38,671 nt of DNA from Nanobdellota archaeon (GTDB lineage Archaea; Nanobdellota; Nanobdellia; Pacearchaeales; GW2011-AR1), in NCBI GenBank assembly GCA_030640565.1, contig DAOWJD010000003.1, positions 1-38,671 of the forward strand, written 5' to 3'. A program made the position numbers and the translations under genes. Below are positions 15,592 through 21,647 of this stretch, one piece after another (the stretch's first letter is position 1; each line of letters opens with the position of its first letter). The notes beneath the pieces were generated by a model, which had not been told where the DNA came from, did no database searches, and worked only from the letters and a program-made list of their open reading frames with translations.

Positions 15592-16374
15592 TCAATTAAC
15601 TAATTTTTTTATTTTTATTAACTGATCCTTTAGATAATCATGTAGCTTTTCAGCTTTAATTATGCTAACTTTCTTTTTATCTCCTAAATCATTTTTTATA
15701 GCCAGATATCTTTCATAAGCATCTGTTCCTTTAGAGAGATTTCTGATTATTTTTATAAAATCCTTTTTTGAATAATTTTCATTTTTTATTAGTTTGGCAA
15801 TTATATATAGTGTTCGTATTCTCAAGATAAGAGTGTAAATAATAATATCACTAACGTATTTTTTATTCTTTTTTTTCATTCTTTCTAGAACTTCTTTGAT
15901 TATCTTTAGTTTATCTTCTGTAGTTTTAAGATACCAGTTTATGTTTTTCTTTGTTACCTTAACTTCTATTGAATTAAGATAATTAGAATTTAATAATGGT
16001 TTAGCTTCTTTTATCATCTGTCCGACAGGAAACAAATCTTGATTTAATTTTTGTTTTAATAACTCTAAGGAAATTATCAGCACATTATAAATACCCTCTT
16101 TAATCATCTTTTTATCAATGTCCTCTGTTATAACTAAGATGTCTATATCGCTTTTCTCATCTTCTTCTCCTCTTGCATGACTTCCGGTTAGATAAATCCC
16201 AATTACATTCTTTAAATCAGTGTATTTTTTTATTATAGGGATAACATCCAATAAAATAGTTTCAGAAGTTTTTTTTATTGGTTCAACTCTGACTTCTTTA
16301 TTAAGCCATGATCTTGGAAGTATGACTGCTGAGGAATTACCTGCTTTAATTGCTTTTTTTATTTGAACTTCCAT
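15592..16374 (-). CDS. AbrB-like DNA-binding domain fused to MNT nucleotidyltransferase and helical domain
   Basis: 260 residues in three parts. Residues 1-35 form an AbrB/SpoVT-type swapped-hairpin half ('KKAIKAGNSSAVILPRSWL', then 'VRVEPI'), typical of antitoxin DNA-binding domains. Residues 42-115 are a minimal nucleotidyltransferase: 'LTGSHARGEEDEKSDIDIL' with G64-S65 and metal-binding D76 and D78. Residues 145-260 are an all-helical, Lys-rich domain with the position and size of a HEPN partner, but I see no RxxxxH motif. MNT proteins are antitoxins of HEPN toxins in type VII systems and act by AMP transfer. Its ATG overlaps the last base of the upstream small gene (TAATG). The bracketing repeats suggest a cassette. 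It is either a self-contained toxin-antitoxin-like protein or an autoregulating nucleotidyltransferase. Confidence 0.82.
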   Translation of the reverse strand: MEVQIKKAIKAGNSSAVILPRSWLNKEVRVEPIKKTSETILLDVIPIIKKYTDLKNVIGIYLTGSHARGEEDEKSDIDILVITEDIDKKMIKEGIYNVLIISLELLKQKLNQDLFPVGQMIKEAKPLLNSNYLNSIEVKVTKKNINWYLKTTEDKLKIIKEVLERMKKKNKKYVSDIIIYTLILRIRTLYIIAKLIKNENYSKKDFIKIIRNLSKGTDAYERYLAIKNDLGDKKKVSIIKAEKLHDYLKDQLIKIKKLVN

Positions 16375-16562
16375 TATTTTTCCTCCAGATAATCTTCATC
16401 TTCTTCAATTTGCTTTAAAAATTTTTCAGCTATTTCTTTTTTCCAGTAACCTTTAAATACTTCTTTTTCTTTTTGAATTTTTTCTTCATGTTTATCTATT
16501 TGTTTCTGAAGAGATTTTATTCTTTTTTCACGTAATTTCTTCATGCGTTTTTTATCTTTCAC
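16374..16562 (-). CDS. Small basic/acidic coiled-coil protein, partner of the AbrB-MNT gene
   Basis: 62 residues, nearly all Lys/Glu/Arg/Ile, predicted as one long helix ('LREKRIKSLQKQIDKHEEKI'), with an acidic end 'QIEEDEDYLEEK'. No family is recognised. The GTG at 16562 is exactly 25.5 bases from the centre of the TATA box at 16584-16591, the leaderless spacing of this genome, so it is likelier than the internal ATG at 16544 (56 residues). The stop codon overlaps the ATG of the AbrB-MNT gene by one base. Such a small coupled first gene fits a toxin-antitoxin partner or an RNA/DNA-binding adaptor (inference). Confidence 0.6.
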   Translation of the reverse strand: MKDKKRMKKLREKRIKSLQKQIDKHEEKIQKEKEVFKGYWKKEIAEKFLKQIEEDEDYLEEK

Positions 16563-16565
16563 GTT

Positions 16566-16582
16566 CTTACATGTACTTACAT
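16566..16582 (-). promoter_or_regulatory. Candidate operator: two CTTACAT direct repeats one helical turn apart
   Basis: CTTACAT occurs at 16566-16572 and again at 16576-16582, a period of exactly 10 bases, and creates the palindrome TACATGTA between them. The sites fill the space between the TATA box (16584-16591) and the predicted transcription start (16562), the usual place for a blocking repressor. The AbrB-like domain encoded in the operon is the natural candidate to bind here. Confidence 0.5.
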
Positions 16583-16583
16583 C

Positions 16584-16591
16584 TTTATAAA
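16584..16591 (-). promoter_or_regulatory. TATA box of the small-protein/AbrB-MNT operon
   Basis: TTTATAAA is centred 25.5 bases upstream of the GTG at 16562. Confidence 0.6.
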
Positions 16592-16621
16592 TTTTTCTAT
16601 AAGGGGGCTTAAGTTAATATT

Positions 16622-16650
16622 GATACTCACTTACCCAAAGGGATTTAACA
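16622..16650 (+). repeat. Copy B of the imperfect direct repeat flanking the AbrB-MNT cassette
   Basis: Shares the ordered blocks GATACTC, CTT, CCC, AAA and GATTTAACA with copy A (15547-15577), 1075 bases away in the same orientation. Together the copies enclose exactly the two-gene cassette and its promoter. No transposase or integrase gene is present nearby. Confidence 0.55.
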
Positions 16651-16700
16651 GGAACTAGCTTTAAAGAAAACTATAAAATATATTTCTAATTGAATAAATC

Positions 16701-16708
16701 TTTAAATA
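16701..16708 (+). promoter_or_regulatory. TATA box for the gene at 16730
   Basis: TTTAAATA is centred 25.5 bases before the ATG at 16730, so a leaderless transcript is expected. Confidence 0.6.
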
Positions 16709-16729
16709 AGACTTAAATCTAAAGACAAC

Positions 16730-17038
16730 ATGTCAGAGAAACCTTTATATGAAGATGAACAATTAATGGCTGATTATCATCCTACTTCTCCAGAAGATCA
16801 TTTTTTGCGTATCGGAGGAGAAGGAAGAAAAAAAATAGGCTATCTTATCCAACATGGTATTTTAAGAGAACTAGCTAGAACTCCAAGAGGAGAAATAGAA
16901 AGCAAAATAGACGCTTTTAATCCTGAGATTTTAGCTAAAATAAAAGAAGAAGGGATTAAGATAGATGGATTGCATGTTGCATTATGCCAAGCCCATATAG
17001 AAGAAATGGAAAGGATGAAAATGGCCATTCGAGAATGA
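16730..17038 (+). CDS. Hypothetical protein, 102 aa
   Basis: A small, soluble, acidic-ended, helical protein of unknown family. Residues 25-50 ('LRIGGEGRKKIGYLIQHGIL') and the C-terminal helix ('LCQAHIEEMERMKMAIRE') are the most structured parts. It has no signal peptide. A clear TATA box at leaderless spacing supports both the gene and its start. It is monocistronic and convergent with oapC, with 20 bases between stops. No function is proposed. Confidence 0.65.
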   Translation: MSEKPLYEDEQLMADYHPTSPEDHFLRIGGEGRKKIGYLIQHGILRELARTPRGEIESKIDAFNPEILAKIKEEGIKIDGLHVALCQAHIEEMERMKMAIRE

Positions 17039-17058
17039 TTTTCTTCAGATAATTTTCC

Positions 17059-17472
17059 TCACGTCTTCTCATCAGGCTCCCTGATTTCCTTCAGGTCTTT
17101 TATATTTGTTTTCAGTGTTGAAGCCAAATCAATTATATATTTTCCTTCTTCTAATTTGTATATTAAGGGCTGGTCTTTTCTGAAAAGCTTTACAATATCA
17201 AGCTCAAATTTCCCTTCACCAGTAACCCTTATTGATTCTATATCAAGAATAACAGGTGCTTGCTGATCAGTGATTCCAACCATCTCCCTTATATCTTTTT
17301 CAACCTGTTTTTTCTGATCTTCAGGAATATTAATAATCTTTTCCTTTACCTCTTTCATCTGGTTATCTCTGATATAAAAGAAAAAATGGCTTTTGCAATT
17401 TGCACATCCTTCAAGCAACTCTCTACTGCCTGGAGAAATAATTCTTGAGCATCTCACACATTGATGGGGCAT
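17059..17472 (-). CDS. oapC: OapC/ArvC-type zinc-ribbon protein (DUF2072)
   Basis: 137 residues. The N-terminal zinc ribbon has four cysteines, CVRC (C5, C8) and CANC (C23, C26), in the archaeal style 'MPHQCVRCSRII...EGCANC'. The C-terminal half has two beta strands ending 'LEEGKYIIDLASTLK'. Archaeal proteins with this layout are encoded with an OapA-type GTPase and an OapB (DUF2073) protein. In haloarchaea OapA/ArvA has been reported to be required for extracellular vesicle formation. All three are in this window, but here oapC is separated from oapB by a plus-strand pair of genes (17611-20449). It has its own TATA-like ATTAAAAA (plus positions 17494-17501) at leaderless spacing. Confidence 0.78.
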   Translation of the reverse strand: MPHQCVRCSRIISPGSRELLEGCANCKSHFFFYIRDNQMKEVKEKIINIPEDQKKQVEKDIREMVGITDQQAPVILDIESIRVTGEGKFELDIVKLFRKDQPLIYKLEEGKYIIDLASTLKTNIKDLKEIREPDEKT

Positions 17473-17581
17473 TTTTTGATATTACTATTTTTATTTTTAA
17501 TAATGAAAGAAAAAGTTCTAGATTAATAAATTTATCTGTATTTATATTATAACTTCAAACTCTTTTGAACTCTTCGCTTCA

Positions 17582-17589
17582 TTTATAAA
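17582..17589 (+). promoter_or_regulatory. TATA box for the HTH/beta-propeller gene
   Basis: TTTATAAA is centred 25.5 bases before the ATG at 17611. This favours that ATG over the GTG at 17602. Confidence 0.6.
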
Positions 17590-17610
17590 TAATTATCTCT
17601 TGTGTCTGGC

Positions 17611-20034
17611 ATGACAAAAGATAAAAAGTTCATTTTGATGAACCTTAACGACGAGAGATCAAAGAAAGTTGCAGAGGTTTTGAAAAGTGAAACTTGCAAA
17701 AAAATTCTAGATTACTTGGCAGAGAACAAAGAAAAATCAGAAGAAGACATTGCAAACGATTTGGAAATGCCAATTAATACAGTTGAATATAACTTGAAAA
17801 AACTTCTTGAATCAGGATTGATAGAAAAAGCAAAAAAATTCTATTGGAGCAAAAGAGGCAAAAAAATAATTTTATACAAACCAGCAAACAGACATATAGT
17901 AATCTCTCCAAAAAGAAAACCTAGTATGAATGAGCTTAGAACAGTTCTTCCAGTAATTATTGTAGCAGTAGCATTAATCGCATTAATTATTCTTTCAAAT
18001 CAACCCATACAAACAGAATCAAACGATATTCAAACATTTTCCTCATTAGGAGAATTGAAAAGCTTTTTAGAGGAAAATCAAGGAGGTGGAATCTATAGTG
18101 CAGGTGTTGGAGGAGCTAATATGGAAGGATTTTCAGCTTCTGTTGGAGAAAGAACAAAAGAATCTGCTACAGCTCCAGCAAAAACAAGTGCAGATGATTT
18201 TTCAACAACAAACATCCAGGTAGAAGGTGTTGATGAAGCAGATATTGTAAAGAACGACGGAAAATACATTTATATAATTTCAGGAAAAAGACTATTTATT
18301 GTAGATGCTTTTCCTGCAGAAAACATGGAAATACTTTCAGAAACAGAACTTGAAGGTTATCCCACTGAAATGTTTGTTAATAAAGATAAATTAGTCTTGT
18401 TTGTAAGTTCATACAAAAATAGACCAGAAACAGCTGCATTAATTTATGACATAACAGACAGAGAAAACCCAGAACTTGAAAACGAATTTTCAATTGATGG
18501 AAACTACGTCACTTCAAGAATGATTGGAAGCCATGTGTATTTAATCGCAAACCAGTACACTTATTTTGATGATGTTGTATTGCCCGGAGTTTCTGTTGAT
18601 GGATTGAGAAAGGAAATAGCACCATCTGAAATATCCTACTTCCCAACCTCAGATGCAAATTATGCTTTTACAAACATTTTAGCTTTTAATTTAGAAGATA
18701 ATCAATATGAATCACAAACTTACTTGACAGGAACAAGCTCTATAGTTTATGTTTCAGAAGATAATATTTATTTGACTTACACAAAAAGAATAAGTGAACA
18801 AATCTATTTTGAAGAAGCTGTTGAAGAAATAATTTTGCCTTTGCTTCCATCTGACCTAAAAAGTGAGGTAAAAGAAATTATGTCTTCAAATAAACAATAT
18901 CTCGAAAAATCAGAAGAGATTTCTGAAATAATCCAAGATTATTCAAACTCTTTAACAGGAAAGAAAAAATCAGATTTTGACAGAAAACTCCAAGAAAGAA
19001 TAAATGATTTTGCTCTTACTTTACAAAAGAGATTAGAGAAAACAGTTGTCCACAAAATTGAAATCAAAGGATTAGAAATAGATTACATTACAAATAATGA
19101 AGTTCCTGGAAGGATTTTGAATCAATTTTCAATGGATGAACACAAAGGGAATTTTAGGATAACTACAACAACCGGGAATATGTGGAGCTCTGATTCAAGT
19201 TTGAATCATTTATATGTTTTAGATAAAGATTTAGAAATAATTGGAAGTGTTGAAGATTTGGCAAAAGGCGAGAGAATTTACTCTACAAGATTTATGGGTG
19301 ATAGAGCATATGTGGTAACATTTAGACAAGTTGATCCTTTATTTGTAATTGATTTATCAAACCCAGAAAAACCAGAAGTTTTAGGTTATTTAAAAGTCAC
19401 AGGGTTTTCTAGCTACTTGCATCCTTATGATGAAAACCACATTATAGGAATTGGAAAAGAAGCAACAGAAACAGGAAGAGTGCAAGGAGTAAAAATAGCA
19501 TTATTTGATGTCTCAGATGTTTCAAATCCTATAGAAAAAGCAAAATATGAAGTTAAAAAGCAGTGGAGTGATTCAAATGCACTTTATGATCACAAAGCAT
19601 TTTTGTTTGACAAGGAAAAAGAATTGTTAGTACTACCAATTTCCTATTCAGAGCAATCAACAGATCAAGAAGACTTGAAAAGATATGAATACTGGCAAGG
19701 AGCTTTTGTGTTTAAAATAAATACAGAAGAAATAACACTTAGAGGTAAGATAGATCATAAAGGAGACAAAGACGAAAGAGGATATTATTACAGTCCAACA
19801 GCTGTTAAAAGATCATTATATATGGATGATGTTTTATACACAATTTCAGAAGCAAAAGTAAAAGCAAGTTCTTTAATAGATTTAAATGAAATAAGCGTTA
19901 TTGATCTATCTTCCGAACAACCTCCAATTTATTATTCAAAAGAGATTGAAAGAGATAGGGATGTTTTAGAAACAGATGATATTAGTTTACCTATCGAGGA
20001 ACCAATTATAGAACCAACAATTAAAGTTAATTAA
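17611..20034 (+). CDS. Membrane-tethered winged-helix protein with extracytoplasmic beta-propeller
   Basis: 807 residues. Residues about 18-90 form a winged helix of ArsR-like type ('SEEDIANDLEMPINTVEYNL' is the HTH). Residues 111-129 form one membrane helix ('VLPVIIVAVALIALIILS'). From about 190 onward is the secreted beta-propeller family often called Beta_propel (PF09826-like), beginning 'STTNIQVEGVDEADIVK' and holding repeated blade strands such as 'GKYIYIISGKRLFIVDAF' and 'LNHLYVLDKDLEIIG'. A helical insertion near 405-480 is usual for that family. The layout places a DNA-binding domain inside and a ligand-binding propeller outside: a one-component transmembrane sensor (inference). The leaderless TATA supports the start. 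The gene sits on the opposite strand between oapC and oapB. Confidence 0.85.
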   Translation: MTKDKKFILMNLNDERSKKVAEVLKSETCKKILDYLAENKEKSEEDIANDLEMPINTVEYNLKKLLESGLIEKAKKFYWSKRGKKIILYKPANRHIVISPKRKPSMNELRTVLPVIIVAVALIALIILSNQPIQTESNDIQTFSSLGELKSFLEENQGGGIYSAGVGGANMEGFSASVGERTKESATAPAKTSADDFSTTNIQVEGVDEADIVKNDGKYIYIISGKRLFIVDAFPAENMEILSETELEGYPTEMFVNKDKLVLFVSSYKNRPETAALIYDITDRENPELENEFSIDGNYVTSRMIGSHVYLIANQYTYFDDVVLPGVSVDGLRKEIAPSEISYFPTSDANYAFTNILAFNLEDNQYESQTYLTGTSSIVYVSEDNIYLTYTKRISEQIYFEEAVEEIILPLLPSDLKSEVKEIMSSNKQYLEKSEEISEIIQDYSNSLTGKKKSDFDRKLQERINDFALTLQKRLEKTVVHKIEIKGLEIDYITNNEVPGRILNQFSMDEHKGNFRITTTTGNMWSSDSSLNHLYVLDKDLEIIGSVEDLAKGERIYSTRFMGDRAYVVTFRQVDPLFVIDLSNPEKPEVLGYLKVTGFSSYLHPYDENHIIGIGKEATETGRVQGVKIALFDVSDVSNPIEKAKYEVKKQWSDSNALYDHKAFLFDKEKELLVLPISYSEQSTDQEDLKRYEYWQGAFVFKINTEEITLRGKIDHKGDKDERGYYYSPTAVKRSLYMDDVLYTISEAKVKASSLIDLNEISVIDLSSEQPPIYYSKEIERDRDVLETDDISLPIEEPIIEPTIKVN

Positions 20035-20069
20035 TCATCAATAAACCAATATTTTTACAGTAAGAAAAA

Positions 20070-20077
20070 TTTATTAA
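20070..20077 (+). promoter_or_regulatory. TATA box for the SpeD-like gene
   Basis: TTTATTAA is centred 25.5 bases before the ATG at 20099. Confidence 0.5.
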
Positions 20078-20098
20078 TTATAATTTCTTCAATATATT

Positions 20099-20449
20099 AT
20101 GTGGAAAAATTTAGCTCCAAAAATAATCAGGCAAAGACTTATAATAGAGGGAAAAGCACTGAATTTAATAGACGATAAACAACTCAAAGAATATCTTTCA
20201 AAATTATCTGATAAATTAGAAATGACTACTCTTACAGAACCAATAGCCCATCTATCTAAAAAATACGGGTGGGCAGGATGGATACACTGGGATTCTTCAG
20301 GATGTCATTTTTATGCATGGGATAAACCTTTTCCTTTCTTTAGCGTAGATATTTATACATGCAAACCTTTTTCAGTTGAAAAAGCAGTTGAATTTACAAA
20401 GAAGTTTTTCAATACAAGAGAAATTGTCTGGAAAGAAGTTAAAGTCTAA
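20099..20449 (+). CDS. SpeD/AdoMet-decarboxylase-like protein, divergent active site
   Basis: 116 residues, the size of class 1 SpeD (pyruvoyl S-adenosylmethionine decarboxylase of polyamine synthesis). The core 'WDSSGCHFYAWD' followed by 'FFSVDIYTCKPF' aligns with the SpeD core, in which Ser follows Glu at the self-cleavage site and Cys sits in 'DVFTCG'. Ser67 would be the pyruvoyl precursor and Cys88 the conserved acid. However, the His of 'ESHLTIHTW' has no clear equivalent and Ser replaces Glu at the cleavage site. SpeD relatives with other decarboxylase activities are known, so the substrate is uncertain. It is monocistronic, with a leaderless TATA, and its stop abuts the convergent oapB stop. 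Catalytic competence is not certain. Confidence 0.68.
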   Translation: MWKNLAPKIIRQRLIIEGKALNLIDDKQLKEYLSKLSDKLEMTTLTEPIAHLSKKYGWAGWIHWDSSGCHFYAWDKPFPFFSVDIYTCKPFSVEKAVEFTKKFFNTREIVWKEVKV

Positions 20450-20450
20450 A

Positions 20451-20858
20451 TTATCCCTTAAGAAGCAGCTCAATCTTCTTCGGATTTCTTTTTATTTCTT
20501 TTATTATTGTTGCAGGGCCGATAATTGTTACAGCACCCATGTCTTCTCCTGCAATGCTGTTTGCTAGGTTTCTCTTAAATCTGCCAAAAAATCCACCGCT
20601 TTTGCCTCCATTGCCAGAAATTACTGCAAGCTCTATACCTTTAAAATTCTTAACATGACCCATCATAGCCATAGTGTCTTCTATAAGCCTGGTTTCTTCT
20701 TCAGGCTCAAGTTTTCCCTGAATTATCAAAATATTATTTCCTAAAACTATATTCAATATCCTCTTAATCCTCTTAGTACTATCCAAACCCCTTATTTCAG
20801 AATAAGGAAGGAATTGAATTGAAAACCCTTTTATTTTCCCCAGCCTTTTTTTCACCAT
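20451..20858 (-). CDS. oapB: OapB/ArvB-type protein (DUF2073)
   Basis: 135 residues. The layout matches archaeal DUF2073: an N-terminal strand region ('GFSIQFLPYSEIRGLDS'), a helix with 'KLEPEEETRLIEDTMAMMG', a central strand 'GIELAVIS' and a C-terminal 'MGAVTIIGPATIIKEIKRNP'. It is the conserved partner of the OapA-type GTPase, and the pair is adjacent here (93 bases between genes). A TATA-like element (TATATTTT on the minus strand, plus positions 20880-20887) at leaderless spacing, plus a palindrome just upstream, suggests separate transcription from oapA. Biochemical role unknown; vesicle formation is inferred from haloarchaea. Confidence 0.8.
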   Translation of the reverse strand: MVKKRLGKIKGFSIQFLPYSEIRGLDSTKRIKRILNIVLGNNILIIQGKLEPEEETRLIEDTMAMMGHVKNFKGIELAVISGNGGKSGGFFGRFKRNLANSIAGEDMGAVTIIGPATIIKEIKRNPKKIELLLKG

Positions 20859-20908
20859 CTTTTCTATGATATATATTGGAAAATATACTTTTTAACTTTT
20901 ACTTACGA

Positions 20909-20926
20909 CGCGAATTTTAATTCGCG
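20909..20926. terminator. GC-containing palindrome between oapA and oapB
   Basis: CGCGAATT and AATTCGCG are perfect arms with a 2-base spacer, or a 7-base-pair stem with a 4-base loop in RNA. It lies 26 bases beyond the oapA stop and about 22 bases upstream of the oapB TATA-like box. It could be a 3'-end hairpin of oapA or a binding site for an oapB regulator. It is conspicuous because intergenic DNA here is otherwise nearly free of CG. Confidence 0.4.
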
Positions 20927-20951
20927 GATGTTTATGTTTAATTTTTAATAT

Positions 20952-21593
20952 TTAGACTTTCTTTGCAAGTTTAAAGATTGATTCATAAAACTCCTCGATG
21001 TTTTTTCCGTATTTTGCACTTATCCCGACAACATCATACTCAGGGAATGCTGCCTCAACCTTTTTTAAATTAGCTCTTTTCAAATCAATTTTGTTTGCAA
21101 CTATTAAAACAGGAATCTTTCTTGCAACAAGATTTCCTATAATAGTAATATTGACCTGATTGTAAGGATTCTGGATAGCATCTAAAACAATTACAACAAC
21201 ATCCATATCATCTAGCCATTTTATTGATTCAATAACTCCTTGTGTAGCTTCTTTAGCCCTGGTTTTAGCCTCTTTTTTCTTTAGTTTGAATTTTAAGAAA
21301 TCTTCATAATCTATTTTTGTGGCAATTCCAGGAGTATCTATTATTTTAAAAGTCATTTTTCTCCCCTTATAACTTATTTCAACTTTTTCTTTAAATTGGA
21401 TAGTTCTTGTTTCATGAGGTATCTTGCTCGTCTTTCCTATCTCTTTATCTGTAAAATCTTTACATATCCTATTAGCTAAACTTGTCTTCCCTGCGTTTGG
21501 TGGTCCATAAAATCCAAGCTTCAGCTCTTTTTTCTGCCCAAATATGTTAAAGAAAATCTTCTTGAAAAAATTTCCAAATGCTTTTCCTACCAT
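20952..21593 (-). CDS. oapA: OapA/ArvA-type small GTPase
   Basis: A Ras-like GTPase of 213 residues with all G motifs: P-loop 'GPPNAGKT' (30-37), G3 'DTPG' (86-89), G4 'NKID' (167-170) and G5 'SAK' (about 192-194). Residues 1-20 ('MVGKAFGNFFKKIFFNIFGQ') look like a basic amphipathic helix suitable for membrane association. The insertion 'KLKKKEAKTRAKEATQG' is typical of this archaeal group. With oapB and oapC nearby it is assigned to the OapABC module, whose GTPase is reported to drive extracellular vesicle production in Haloferax. A TATA element (TTTAATAA on the minus strand, plus positions 21615-21622) is centred 25.5 bases from the ATG. Confidence 0.88.
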   Translation of the reverse strand: MVGKAFGNFFKKIFFNIFGQKKELKLGFYGPPNAGKTSLANRICKDFTDKEIGKTSKIPHETRTIQFKEKVEISYKGRKMTFKIIDTPGIATKIDYEDFLKFKLKKKEAKTRAKEATQGVIESIKWLDDMDVVVIVLDAIQNPYNQVNITIIGNLVARKIPVLIVANKIDLKRANLKKVEAAFPEYDVVGISAKYGKNIEEFYESIFKLAKKV

Positions 21594-21647
21594 AATAAAT
21601 TTTATTAAACAGGCTTATTAAATTTTTGTGTGATTATTTGATAATTA

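Noticed and set aside
15547..16650. Insertion-sequence terminal repeats around the AbrB-MNT cassette
   Set aside because: The repeats are direct rather than inverted and no transposase is present, so I report them as repeats and possible cassette borders only.
16563..16729. A small structured RNA in the divergent intergenic region
   Set aside because: The bases are explained by two promoters, the CTTACAT tandem and repeat copy B; I see no stable long stem or C/D-box pattern.
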